The notes below the pieces were generated by a model, which did not search any database, had not been told where the DNA came from, and saw only the letters and a program-made list of their open reading frames with translations. A DNA stretch of 64,000 nt from Rhizophagus clarus (lineage: Eukaryota > Glomeromycota > Glomeromycetes > Glomerales > Glomeraceae), in contig BLAL01000020.1 in NCBI GenBank assembly GCA_015698045.1, forward strand, positions 682,001 to 746,000, read 5' to 3'. Shown piece after piece: positions 32,511 to 43,809 of this stretch. Made by a program: the position numbers and the translations under genes. Numbering within the stretch: position 1 is the stretch's first letter; every line of letters starts with the position of its first letter.

Positions 32511-35297
32511 TCAATCTATATCATTTTCATTTTCAACTATTTCATCTACATCTTGAATATCAATATATTCCTCTTCCATATTATTTTTACTATCTTCAAT
32601 AATTTCATCTAAACTGTTAATAAAAATCTCTGCATTTAAATTTAATACATTACTTAATATCAATTCATTACTTTCATCAAGTATTCCCGTATTACTATCA
32701 ACATATTCTTCTTCCATTGTTTCAATAAGATCGTCATCCAGATTCAAATATGTATCAACAATAATGTTATGCACTTTCTCGTTTGATTTTCCTATATTAT
32801 AATAAGGTAGTTCCTGTTTCGCGTGTGCATGATAATATGCTGATAGTTTGTATATATTTTCAACTTTATTTACTCCCAGCCTATTTCTTCTTTTTTCATA
32901 TAACCAACCAAGTGTAGACTAGAGCTCTGAATTTTCAGTTCAATTCTGTTTTCAATTCCAATTTGGCTCTCTGATATAAAATTTTACCGAAAGTGTTTTT
33001 TGGTCTAAAATTTTTACTGAAAAATGTTTTCAGGTCATACTTTTAACTGAAAACATTTTCAGTTAAAAAATACTACCAAAAAAATGTTTCCAGTTTGAAA
33101 AATTAGTTTCAGTTCTATTTTCAGATCAAAAAATAGAACTGAAACCGTTTTTTCAAAAAATACTTCAAACTGAAAACATTTTCAGATGAAGTTTTTTAAC
33201 TAAAAAAACATTTTTCAGTTAAAAGATGATTCTGAAAATGTTTTCAATAAAAATCTTATTCCGAAAAGCGTCCAGTAAGGAACCAAGTTTGGAACTGGAA
33301 ATGGAACCAAAAACAGAACTGAACTGAAAATTCAAAGCTCTAGTGTAGACCAAACTCTTTCACATCCAGCTGCATGGGTGTAATCGATAATAATTTAAGT
33401 GCCAATTGCACCAAATAATCTTTTCATTTAGGAAAATTATTTTTTATAGAAAGCTACCAAATGGTTGGAAATTCAGTATCTTCTAATTCAATATCAAATG
33501 GCACCTGGTGTGTACGATATTTTTTCATTTGATGCATTAATTCCTTTCGTGCAGATTTTGATTTTCCAATTTTTTCAAAAATTTCATCTGCAGTAATTAA
33601 AAGATTCTGAAAAGTTCCACGTGTCCAACAGATTTCTAAGAATCAATTGATAATTATTTAATAAAATATAATAAATTAAAAAAATTTTAAATAAAATATC
33701 TATTAATTATTACTAACCTTTATAACCTAGGTGCAAAAAGAAACATAATAAATATAACAGATCAGCAAATTCTACATAACGTTTATTAAATATCATGATA
33801 CATTGATAACAAAAAGTAAAATAATCATTCTCAGGCAATTTTTTGATTGCAGCTCCAAGTTGTACTAATCCAATAAAATAATCAGCAAATATACATGATT
33901 GTGATTCTAATTTTAAGATTGCTTTTTTAATAGGGTGCAATGCAAATGTCAATGCACATATATCATCAAAAAAAGCACGAGATCTCAAAATAGTTAAAAC
34001 TGCTTGTGGAAGTATGTTTGTATAATCAGCTTGTAACTTTAAATTAAATAAAAAGAAATTAATATATTAATAAATATAATTTAAATAATAAATATAAATA
34101 AACATGCCATCGAGTATTAACTCATTGTTTTAATCCTTCTTCATTTACATTATAATTTTTGGACTCTTTTTTTAAAGCTGTGCCTATTATTTAATTATTG
34201 TTAATTAAATAAAGAAATAAAATTTTTAATAAAAATATTACCAATCTCCTTGATGGCTTTGTTTAAAAAAAGTTACAATTGTATTACATCGAGTTAAAAT
34301 CTTATTTGCAAAAGGAATGTTACATATATCCTTAGAAATTAAGTTAATTGAATGTGCAATACAACGAACATTAAAGATATTTGGATATTTTTCAGAAATT
34401 ATTTTGCGAGCATTTTGGATGTTTGCTCCTGCATCTGATACTACAGCAGAAAATTTTTTAAGGCCAATTTGTTTAATAATAACTTCTATTTCTTTTGCCA
34501 AAAAAACACCAGTATGACTCTCTTCTGATAAATTCTTTATATTAAACACCATAAATATTCTTTATGATCGGGCGTATGAATAAGAAAATTCCAGATTGAT
34601 TTATTTGCCATATTAGTCCATCCATCACATGCTATTGAAATGTAAAAAAATTAGTTATAATAATAAAATTATTTGAAAGAATTATTTTTTTCTTACATAG
34701 TGTTAAAGATGTAGAGTTTTTTAACTCCTTAATAATCTGTTGGTTTATGATAGCTGCTTCTTGTGCAAAAAGTTCACCTGAAAGATTATCTCTTGAGGGA
34801 GGCATATATCCTGAGCGCAATGTTTTTAACAATTCTATAAAGAATGGGTTTTCAATAACATGCCAAGGTATACCACAAATGACAAAGGCCTTCACACATG
34901 CTTAAGTAATTTCATGATATCTTTCTTGAGAAAGTTTTGAGCTTTCATGAAAATCTGTTATTTTCGTCTGATTTTGCTTAGAATTTTCATTAAACTTTTG
35001 CTTTTTATGTAATATTTGTTGATTATTACCTGCAAAAGCTTCAGCTTTAGCAGCAAGTCTATTTAGAAAAAATTGCTTTACTTCTAGCAGAATTTCTAAA
35101 CAATCATTTGCGAAATATTCTTCTAAAACTTGAGGAGAACCTTTGTGCCAAAATGTATTACAGTATCGACAAGTAGCCTCATAATGATTAACTGAAACTC
35201 TTTTACCTTATATTGCATGAGTTCTCCATATAAATGATTTTGGTCTATCGCCAAAACTTCTATCATTCAGAGACTTAGCTTTATATTTATCTGACAT
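32511..35297 (-). pseudogene. hAT transposase, copy 2
   Basis: Start MSDKYKAKSLNDRSFGDRPK at 35297. The BED finger keeps ICRYCNTFW-like cysteines, but the His of LKGHF is replaced (VLEEYF), so the finger is damaged. A stop follows RTHAI. Then come AFVICGIPWHVIENPFFIEL, the KFSAVVSDAGANIQNARKII and VRCIAHSINLISKDICN core, ALHPIKKAILKLESQSCIF and a C-terminal half beginning again at about 32917 after a MITE insertion. The tail ends early at 32511, where copy 1 continues for about ten more residues. It is ~95% like copy 1 over aligned exons by eye. Confidence 0.8.
32920..33342. mobile_element. 423-bp hAT-type MITE nested in hAT copy 2
   Basis: The TIRs are TAGAGCTCTGAATTTTCAGT and, at the right end reverse-complemented, TAGAGCTTTGAATTTTCAGT. 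A perfect 8-bp target duplication GTGTAGAC flanks it (32912-32919 and 33343-33350). The interior is palindromic, built from CTGAAAACATTTTCAG-like blocks in both orientations, and has no ORF. An 8-bp duplication and a TAGAG start fit a non-autonomous hAT element. It breaks the transposase frame at the WSTLGW motif. Confidence 0.85.
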
Positions 35298-36424
35298 ATT
35301 TAAATGGTAAATTAATTTTAATTAACTGCGCATAGCCATGTATTGTGCGTACTGCGCGTGTTGTATTATATATATATAAAAAATTGGCCAATCAATTCCT
35401 TTTTTGGATTATAGAGATTACAGAGGTTTCAGAGGTTTCAGAAGTTTCAGATTTTACATTTGGGGTAAAACTAGTTTTGCCTGATTTCAGAGGTTTCACC
35501 TATAGGCAGGTTTTAGTTTCGCCTGCAACACTAATTTAGATAACTCTTATAATATCAAAACTATTAATAATATTAATAGTAGAAATTCTATAAGATTCTA
35601 TTATTTCTTATAAAATAAAATAAAAGTATATATAAATTCCATATATATTGATCAAATTATTTTTTAAATTATATTAAAAAATTTAATAATTAATAAAATA
35701 AAAATTATAAATATTATTTTTATTATATATCTTTTAATTAATTAAAATTTTTAATTATTTATAATAAATATGAAAGATAATTTTTTTAATTTAAAAAAAA
35801 ATTTGTTTTTATATAATAATAGGATAAATATATATTTAATACTCTTATATGATACTTAAATCTTACATATTTCTTATATAATACTTAAATTTCATATTTT
35901 ATTATGTGATTTAGCTAGATGCAACTTAAAAGTAGATGTAAAATATAATTTAAATAACAAAAAAATATGTAATTTTATGAGAAAAAAAAATTTACTAAGC
36001 TAAAAAAAGCAGTTATTTAGGTAGTTTTTGTGTAAACCGCAAAAAGTCAATTTTTATAATAAAAAAAAATTTTTAATTTCAATAAAACTTTTAGCAAAAG
36101 TTCTTTTTAACTAGTAATTATCTCATTTTTAGCTATAATTTAGCAAAATAAACAATATAATATCTGTTTGATATTTTTTTAAAATATATTAGGTACTCAA
36201 TAAATCTATAATATGTAAATGTCAGATTTTTTGTTATTTGTAAATTTTATTAAATTTTTTAATTAAAATACTAATAAAAAATCTTTTTATTTATTAAAAC
36301 AATACCATTAGATCTATTTGGATATTATAAGTGGATTTTTGGTTGAAAAACTAGTTAAATATAATATTTTTTTGTTTATTAAATTAAACCTTTAATGCTT
36401 AAACTCTAGTAGGACCCCAAACTA

Positions 36425-36745
36425 TATATAAATAGGTCAGAGATTGAGTTTGCTTATTGATTATATAAAATTTTTAAATGATGCATTATTTTTGTAAGCC
36501 ACTGTATTTTTAAAAATTTCTTATCCTACATACCCCTGTATTTATAAATTTTACTAATTTGATTTTGATGAAATTTATATCATTGGATTCGTCTTAATGA
36601 GACGAATCTAATGGTATAAATATTATTTTGATAGCATTAATATTGACCAAGATATCCTAAATTGAAAATTTTATTATACATTATATCTGACCTAAATGAG
36701 AGATGTTCAGGGTCCTATCCTAGTATTATAATAATCATATAAATT
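36425..36745. repeat. Dispersed repeat, copy 2 (partner at 4870-5150)
   Basis: Same orientation as the first copy. It contains a near-perfect palindrome GGATTCGTCTTAATGAGACG followed by AATCTAATGGTATAAAT, and the 'atattgaccaagatatccta' landmark. Non-coding. Confidence 0.55.
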
Positions 36746-38221
36746 TCTACAACTTATTAAAAAAAAACTTTAAAATTTTTAAATTTTAATTCATTAAATA
36801 TGAAAATAAAACATAAATTATTTATTTATAAAAAAAATTCTTATTAGCTATTAGGTCTATTTGCTTTGTTAAATTATAAATAAAGATAATACATTATAGA
36901 TAAGTAAAATGTTTTTTTTATGTTTAAAGTAGCATTAAAATAAAAGATATTTATATAATATTTAAAAAAATAAGCAAAAAAAGAAGTTAAAAAAATTTTC
37001 TTAATATTTTATTAGTTTACTATATCAAAATAACCATATAATTGACTATCTTCTTTGGACAGATGCAACTGAATAAAGTGAAATTTTTGACTTTTAAAAA
37101 GTTTAAAAATATTTTTTAAGTTTTGAATGAACATGTTTACTATTGTTGAAAAAAATGGTACATTGCATAAATATAATGTTACCTTTGACCTGAAAATTTC
37201 AATTTTAACATAATTTGGGCTAGCATTACGAATTTGGCCAAAATTAAGAAAATTTGGCCAGAATTATAAATTATTAATTGGCAGATTTAACCAGATTGAG
37301 TTAATTTTGATCAACTTTAATTATATATGTATACTATATATTTAAAGAGAATACTGTACTACAAACTTTTTTTTGCAAATTTTATCAAAAAAAATCTTCT
37401 TTTTTTTTATGACATGACCAGTAATTGTTAAACCTATATTTTATTTTAATAATTATCTAATCTAAATAAATAATTTTCTAAAATATTCTAAATATTTTAT
37501 AGCTTTTTAATTTAATTGTTAATTAATTATGATTTATAATGATTAATTTAATTTAATTTAATTTTTTTAAAATAATTTTTTTTTAATATTTAAATTTTTA
37601 TAAAATTAAATATATACTTATAAAAAAAAAATATGTTTTTTATAATAATAATATTTTCTTATTTTTTTTTTTTTGTTTATTAAATTTAACTATATATAAA
37701 TAAAATAAATTTTTATTTAATAAAATTATTTTTTTTATATTTAAGTAAAATTATCTAGTAATATTTGCAAAAAAAAAAGTTATTCAGTAATATTAAAAAT
37801 ATTTATAAATTTTTTTAAGATTATATATAATATTATTTATAAAGAAACTAATATTTTTTAAATAATATTAATTTCAAAAATTTTTTTTTTTTTTAATTTA
37901 GAATATAATTTTTAATCAGAACTTTCAGTTATTTATTTCTAATAAAGATTTTTAAAATATTATTTTTTATTTAATATTATAAATTTTAAAAAAATTTTTT
38001 ATTAAAAATATCATATACAAATTCTTAAAAATCTTAAAAAAAAAAATCTTTATTTTCTATATAAATCTTAGAAAATCTTAAAAATCTTAAAAGAAAATCT
38101 TAATTTTCTATATAAATTTTAAAAAATCTCAAAAAAAAAAAAATCTTTATTTTCTAATTTTTATACTATAAATTTTATAAAATATTAAAAAAAAAATTTT
38201 TTATCAAAAATATTTTATATG

Positions 38222-38975
38222 AATTATAATCATATATTTTTCCTAAGAAAATTTCTGAAATTTTTGGAATTTCATACAATCTGAAAGTAAATAAATAATT
38301 TTACTCTTAAGAATTATCTTTTTGGGATTTAACTGTGGCTTGTATATTTATGTATATCAATCATCTATTGATTTATTTACGTTATTACCACTGCTTTCTT
38401 GAGAAAATAATTTTATAGAGTGTATATCAATTAATTAATCTTAAAGATTTAGTTTATCAATGCATCAAAAAAATATGAACAAGAGATAAATAAATCTTTA
38501 AATTATTTTTTTTTTATCATATCAGATATTATAAAAATTCTAACTTATTAAAAAATTAATTTAACATTTATATATAATATCACCTTTTTTTCTTTAGTTA
38601 TCATAAAATAACAATCAAAATTCTAACATAAAATAATAAAAAAAAGCAAGAAATTAATAAATTGCATAAAAAAAATTAGAATAATGACAATAATAGTATT
38701 TTATATTTAAATTTTAAATACGTAAAAATAAATATCTTGGTGAAATTTAAATTTAATTTTTTTTTATTTTTAATTGTACAATATGCCACACAGCTTTTTT
38801 TTTTGCTATTTATTTTATCTATTAATTGTTCATTTAGTCTATATATAAGCTACAGTTAAAATCTGAGAAGGATAATTCTCAGGGGTAAAATTATTTACTT
38901 TCAGATTGCATGGAATTCTGAAAATTTCAGAAATTTTCTTAGAAAAAATATATGATTATATATGAATTCTAAAAA
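38222..38975. repeat. Inverted-repeat element with ~115-bp arms
   Basis: The left arm (about 38222-38345: 'aattataatcatatattttt', 'cctaagaaaatttctgaaat', 'acaatctgaaagtaaataa', 'ttttactcttaagaattatc') pairs with the right arm (about 38855-38975: 'gataattctcaggggtaaaa', 'ttatttactttcagattgca', 'atttcagaaattttcttaga', 'aaaatatatgattatat'). The loop is ~500 bp of AT DNA with no ORF. It is probably a MITE or fold-back element; the ends merge into simple AT sequence. Confidence 0.55.
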
Positions 38976-39079
38976 TTTAACAAAAAAAAAAAAATTTTTA
39001 TTAAAATATCTTATATAAACTCTTAAAAAATATTTTTTATAAAAAAATTTTATATGAATTCTTTTTATATAAGAATAAA

Positions 39080-39320
39080 TGCATTTATAATAACTTATTA
39101 CAAATATTATTTGTAATAATTTTAAAAAAAAAAATTATAAAAAAATTTATAATATATAAACTTTTAAAATATACAATAAATGTATTTTTGCTTTTTTAGT
39201 AAGTTTACTTAAAATAATAAAAATAATTTTGAATATTATTTTTGACTTATTAATAAAAATTTTTTTCATTAAGTAATTAGTAAAAAAATTTCTTTTTTTA
39301 AAAGCTTGTGTAATTTTGCA
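39080..39320. repeat. Inverted relative of the repeat at 25690-26282
   Basis: Contains TTACAAATATTATTTGTAAT and, on the complementary strand, 'aaaatacatttattg', 'cttactaaaaaagcaaaaat' and 'aagtcaaaaataatattcaa', matching the flank that the 2.58-kb transposon entered. It shows what the uninterrupted palindrome looks like. Confidence 0.5.
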
Positions 39321-39979
39321 TAATAAAATTTTCCATTTTTTTGAAAAAAAAATATAAATTATTAAAAATTTTTTATCAAATATTTTATACAAATTCTTTT
39401 CATATAAACTTTCAAAAAATTTTTAGAAAATTTTTATCAAAATATTTTATATAAACTTTTTCTATATAAATTTTTAAAAAATTTTATTAAATATTTTATA
39501 TGCTTTTTTTAATATATATTTATTAGACAAAAAGAAAGGGGTGAATGGAAAGTTTTTATATTACTTACAATTGTTTTATTATGCATCTAGTTGTAATAGA
39601 ATATATTCTCATTGAATGGTATTTTATATTTTTAAAACTAAATATATTTATTTATATAAAAAAAAAATAGAAATATAAGAAAAACTAATTTATAAATAAT
39701 AAATTATTTATTATAATAAAAATTTCAGTGGATGTCAGAATTTTATTTATTATTAATAAAGATTACTATAAAAAAATAATAGTTTATTAATAGTTTTTAC
39801 TTTACTTTTATTTTTAATTCTATTAGTTAATTAATTTAAAAAAAATAAATCTTTATTTTTAAATATCATTATTCTATAAATTTTTACCTTAAATTTATAG
39901 ATAACTTATTTTAAAAATAAGTAGGATTTTATAAATTTCAAATATTTTTTATATAGTTTATATATATATATTTACATAA

Positions 39980-40177
39980 TAGTGTAGTTAGCCGAAAAAT
40001 TCAGCCGAAGGCGCAGTCTATTTATCACACCATACATGTGATAAACAGCGTGGACCGGTTTAGACCTATCCTTTTTGGTATAAATATATATGTCGATCAT
40101 TAACCTGCAATAAATGTCACGCCTGTGAAAATAATTTTACTGCGCCTTCGGCTGAATTTTTTCGGCTAACTACACCA
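39980..40177. mobile_element. 198-bp PIF/Harbinger-type MITE, TAA target duplication
   Basis: The TIRs are ~36 bp and nearly perfect: T(A/G)GTGTAGTTAGCCGAAAAA followed by (A)TTCAGCCGAAGGCGCAG. TAA lies directly outside both ends (39977-39979 and 40178-40180), the TWA duplication typical of PIF/Harbinger. The inside holds 'tcacaccatacatgtgataa' and 'ggaccggtttagac', and no ORF. It is much GC-richer than its surroundings, suggesting a fairly recent arrival. Confidence 0.8.
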
Positions 40178-40694
40178 TAATTAATTAAATTTACATAAAT
40201 TTTATGTATAAAATTCTTTAAAAATTGTATAACAACAATTATTTATTTTTAAATTAATACAACAAATTGACACTTAAAAATTAACAACTATATTATTTAT
40301 TTTAAATTAATATAATAAATTGATACGAGATACTAGCTAAGTATAATTAAGTCTATTAGAATCGTATTTCATTCAAATACAGTATATTTACAAAGATACA
40401 CAGAGATGATGATTTACTGATCTACCATTAAAAGCAAAAGGGCGATAAAAAAGATGTATTCCTACATGGTTGTGTGATACTCGTGATTCAAAAAAAGATT
40501 TTGGGTAAAGTGACTTATTGTATTTTAAAAATTTGAAGGGGCTGATATTATACATAGGGAAGGGAGGGGTATTGTTTAATCAAAAAACAATTTTTAACAT
40601 TTTTTTTAAAATTATTTTGATAAAAAATAATTTTATGTTAAATAATTACCCGGAGCAACGTTAGGTCATTTCCAACAATTTTTTTTGTCCTTAT

Positions 40695-41021
40695 TCAATC
40701 AATGATGACTTCATTAGCATTCCTTTTCTTTCTTCTTTTACCATGCTTGGTTTCTCTTTTAAATATCTCATCATCATCAGTAACTTCTTCATCTGATTCT
40801 CTTATTCGTTTTCTTTTTTCATGTTTTCCTTCCTTTCTTTCTTTTACCAGTTCTTTTAATTCTTCCATTTTTTTACTATTATTTCTTTGGCATTTAATTT
40901 TCTTATATTCGTACATTGTACTTGGTGTATATAAATAAATTATTTCTCTTTTTATTTCGTCCTTCTTTTCTTCATATTTTGTTTTTAATAACATTTCAGA
41001 ATTTTTTTCATATCCTTGCAT
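40695..41021 (-). CDS. Hypothetical highly charged protein (108 aa)
   Basis: Single minus-strand frame MQGYEKNSEMLLKTKYEEKK...EVTDDDEIFKRE...GKRRKKRNANEVIID. It is very rich in Lys, Glu and Arg with a KRRKKR cluster near the end that could act as a nuclear localisation signal. It could be the last exon of a longer gene, since the frame stays open only a little upstream of the ATG. I do not recognise it. The plus-strand frame across the same bases is the Ser/Phe-rich shadow expected from AAA/GAA codons. Confidence 0.4.
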   Translation of the reverse strand: MQGYEKNSEMLLKTKYEEKKDEIKREIIYLYTPSTMYEYKKIKCQRNNSKKMEELKELVKERKEGKHEKRKRIRESDEEVTDDDEIFKRETKHGKRRKKRNANEVIID

Positions 41022-41059
41022 TATATTCGATGACTGTAAAAATGGTGCTGCAACCGATT

Positions 41060-41172
41060 TACGATATTGCGGATTTTTAAATCTAAATATTCACAATTCC
41101 GCAACCGCAATTCCGCAATTCCGCAAATGATCCGCAATTCCGCGATACTTGGCGGAATTGTGGAATTGAAGT
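41060..41172. repeat. Short cluster of AATTCCGCAA repeats
   Basis: Five or six copies of ATTCCGCAA/ATTCCGCGA within ~110 bp, followed by the inverted form 'ggcggaattgtggaattg'. The inverted and direct copies can fold together. No function can be assigned. Confidence 0.55.
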
Positions 41173-41174
41173 TA

Positions 41175-42424
41175 AATAAATATTTGAACATGATTGTTTA
41201 GATCACAGGTTAATAGTCAATTATTAATCCGCACTAGAAGAACAAAGGAAAACAGAGAGATGCATGCATTGAAATTGAACACGTAAAAGTTTTCCAAAAT
41301 GATTTACACCCTTCGATGTTGCACAAGGTTAATTTTAAGCTTTTTTGGAATTAAATTACAATTAGTAAAAGAGATCAATTATTAATTATTTTTTTATTAT
41401 TATTATCGCTCGTTTTGTTAAATTTGTATACTTTTATTTCTTTACCGAACAGAATTCATATTATTTTTTTTTTTCTTTAAATTCCTATAAAAAATTTATT
41501 TATATTTTTTTTTTAAAGATATGTTATTGCATTAACGCGCTCATCCTCTAGGTAGTAAACACGTCAATCAAAGCGCTCATCCGATTATGTCTAAAATCTT
41601 AATCTCTATGTAACTTTCCTTAAGCTGTGTCTTGGTTGCCGTCTATGCTAGCACTGCCCGAGGATCTTCTCGGCTATGTTTGATAATTTGCATCCGCAGT
41701 AAAATTTATGGCAGAAGGCGCAGCCTCGGCTATACATTGGCTTTTTGAAGGGCTTTTTGAGGCTGATTATGGATGTCTAAGGAAGAATTTCAATATCTCG
41801 CTTCTGTTACAACTTCATCGGATCTCTTTTTCATGATCATACAGCGTGTTATAAGCCTCTTTTTTCACAAGGAATTTCTAAAACGTAGTATAATTTATGT
41901 ACTACTGAAGGTGTTTATAAGAGACACCCAATCCTCAATTTCTTTCCTTAAGCTCTCCATTTGCGAGTTTCCTCTGGTAAGAAGAAGTTATTGGTGACTG
42001 CAATTAATTATTCTAGTCATTTTAATATGTATATTTTTTTTTTATTTTTACCTTTGTTAGCAGGCTCGAGCCAGAGTTATTATAGAATGACTAATGTTAT
42101 CATGAAGAGAGCAGTAATCTGATTGATAACTAATCGAACTATTGACAATATGTAAATGTAAGCAACTTTTTATTTTCTTATTTACAATGTGATTGCAAAA
42201 CTTTCTTTAATAAACTTCCTTTCTTTTTTAATCTACAAAAAGATTTCAGAAAACTTCATCATAGACATCACTCTCCGTTTTACCAACCACCTCAACAACA
42301 TTATCTAACGCGATATAAAAAATCTCCTCCCCGATTTTTTTCTCGCTTATTAACAAATGATCAAACAATAATACATAACGTCAGTAAATTATTGTGAAAT
42401 AGATTTTTTTTTAATTGAACGTCT
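41175..42424. other. Intergenic, possible degraded exons
   Basis: More balanced composition than the AT deserts. A 74-codon frame at 41773-41997 (MSKEEFQYLASVTTSSDLFF...) is open but not recognisable, and its base use does not clearly stand out. I leave it unassigned. Confidence 0.3.
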
Positions 42425-42512
42425 AGACTCTAGGGTAAAAGATGTTTGATAAATTCCCCCTCTCTCCCTCCCCCCCTCTCTCCTTCCCTCTCTCCCTCCC
42501 TCCCTCTCTCTG
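42425..42512. repeat. CT-rich microsatellite
   Basis: About 75 bp of uninterrupted pyrimidine (CCCTCTCTCCCTCC units). The Gly/Arg/Glu-rich minus-strand frame over it is an artefact. Confidence 0.7.
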
Positions 42513-42796
42513 AAATAATTTACAGTCCATTCAGATGTTAGAATAAACGCAGGTGTCAATATGTCAATTAAGATCGACCCCAATAGAACTCCTTTATTTA
42601 TTTAATTTATTTTTCATCCCTTTTTTTACCTAGAAAATTAAGTTTTTCTCGTTTGCTTTAAAATTACTTGCTCTTCGTTCTTTTATACTATAAAATTTTA
42701 ATTATCTAGATATTTAAATAAAATTAAGTTATTTATGATTTTTAATGCCAGTAAATTTAATTATTGCAAAGTGATATTTGTATATTGTATTTATTA

Positions 42797-43809
42797 TTAT
42801 ATCTTGCCTAACGTCACCTGAATATGTTCCGTCATAAAATCACGTGATAAATCTCTCCTGTTTACATTGGAACAAATTTCTGTTAAACCTTTGATATAAA
42901 CGTGTCTCAATTCTTTGTTAATTTGTTCTAATATTTCAGTTGATTTCTCCAAGTTTCTCTTTTAAGATAATGTTGATCAGAAAAATTCCAAATTTCGGGA
43001 ATAAGATTTTTTTTTTTTAATTGTTATAAATTCCCACGGGTTTTCTATTAATATAATCGACATTCTGATGCAAATTCTCAAATTCGTTTCTTTAATTCTA
43101 AATTTATTTCACTTGTCCTTTCGTAGTAAACAATATGCATAACGTAGAAGTTTGGCTATTTCTCGATATAATATCCATATAGATTATAAATATCATATAG
43201 ATTATAAATATTCCATTCCCTTAAATATTAAAGATCTTTACCACTTAAATCTGATCCCCAAATACCACTCACTTCCTTCTACTTCTTTAGTCGTCTTCTC
43301 TGAGATATTATTTTTACAAAAATAGCGAGGTTCATGGAGTTTTAAGCTAGTGATACTATACTAATACTCAAATGATTTTATTTTCATCCTCCTAAAAATT
43401 CTGAGCCTTGCTCGTGATGATGAGTCTGGCATTATCAATACTAACGAATTTCAAATCTCAGCTATCATGTGAACGATTAGCTAGAAGAATGTTAGATAAA
43501 TTCAATAAGCAGAAAAGAGACAGAGTTACGCTAATTATAGTTTATACTTTGACTAATTTATTATAAGTTTGAGTCAGAGTGCCGTTAAATAAGAAATACT
43601 ATGAAGGATGAAGTATTCGAGTAAATATCAAGAACATTTCCCGCAAATTTTTAAGTTATGTGCGAAGTTATACTTACATGGGAAGTGAGTTTTTCTCATT
43701 ATAGACCCTGTATTTAGTATAGTAAAGTACCACTGGTATATTCATCTCAACTGGTTTGTTCGTGGTAAGATTGTCATCAAATGAAATTGATAATTTGACC
43801 ATTGAAAAC
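42797..43809 (-). CDS. Multi-exon hypothetical gene (at least four exon-like blocks)
   Basis: Minus-strand blocks: 43802-43678 (ATG, MVKLSISFDDNLTTNKPVEM then NIPVVLYYTKYRVYNEKNSL; its 5' side is an AG acceptor at 43810 after a TTTTGTTTCCCAG tract and its 3' side a GTAAGT donor); 43440-43392 (IIDNARLIITSKAQNF after a CGTTAG acceptor); about 43346-43237 (SLKLHEPRYFCKNNISEKTT then KEVEGSEWYLGIRFK after a CACTAG acceptor); and about 42953-42797 (RNLEKSTEILEQINKELRHV, then YIKGLTEICSNVNRRDLSRD and FMTEHIQVTLGKI, stop). The first two join in phase to a 57-aa product ending at a TAG (43392). Alternatively that TAG is spliced out and all four belong together. No domain is recognised. It is divergent to the gene at 44198, with a ~0.4-kb shared intergenic region. 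Confidence 0.45.

Larger units (their letters stand above)
29213..35533. mobile_element. 6.3-kb composite hAT element (two copies, one half-inverted)
   Basis: The order on the plus strand is: 3' end and C-terminal part of copy 1 in minus orientation (29213-29926); 5' end and N-terminal/central part of copy 1 inverted to plus (29927-32206); complete copy 2 in minus orientation (32207-35533) interrupted by a MITE. The TIRs are TA(G/A)TGTTGCAGGC(G/A)AAACT. The same 8 bp, ATTTAGAT, lies at 29205-29212 and 35534-35541. The internal junctions carry an inverted 8-bp pair: AAGTGTAG (29919-29926) before the 5' TIR and CTATACTT (32199-32206) before the 3' TIR of copy 2. At the left end the TIR has four extra bases (TAA-CTGA-TGTTACAGG). 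The structure is that of a double-Ds-like product. Confidence 0.75.
32207..35533 (-). mobile_element. Complete hAT element, copy 2
   Basis: In minus orientation from its 5' TIR (35533, TAGTGTTGCAGGCG) to its 3' TIR (32207, TAATGTTGCAGGC). It is ~2.9 kb once the nested MITE is removed. Subterminal repeats are short GAAAC(C/T)TCTGAAAC direct repeats at the 5' end (about 35405-35460) and at the matching position of copy 1 (about 30011-30060), probably transposase-binding sites by analogy with Ac. The flank on the 32207 side is the internal junction of the composite, not a normal target duplication. Confidence 0.75.
35542..39976. other. AT desert with dispersed repeats
   Basis: No gene. It contains the dispersed repeat at 36425-36745, a 'tttggccagaattata' motif shared with the element at 3014-3430 (near 37250), an inverted-repeat element at 38222-38975 and the inverted relative of the 25690-26282 repeat at 39080-39320. 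Short minus frames such as 39147-39392 are AT artefacts. Confidence 0.5.

Noticed and set aside
34317..34517. 66-codon plus-strand ORF
   Set aside because: Antisense shadow of the hAT core domain of copy 2.
35345..35539. 64-codon plus-strand ORF with SEVSEVSD repeats
   Set aside because: It runs over the subterminal direct repeats and TIR of hAT copy 2; not a gene.
39147..39392. 81-codon minus-strand ORF
   Set aside because: AT-rich Phe/Ile/Lys frame inside a dispersed repeat.
40702..40938. 78-codon plus-strand Ser/Phe/Leu ORF
   Set aside because: Antisense shadow of the Lys/Glu-rich minus-strand frame at 40695-41021.
41773..41997. 74-codon plus-strand ORF
   Set aside because: Open and not absurd in composition, but nothing supports it: no recognised motif, no splice partners, no start context.
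42389..42583. 64-codon minus-strand ORF rich in Gly/Arg/Glu
   Set aside because: Translation of the CT microsatellite.
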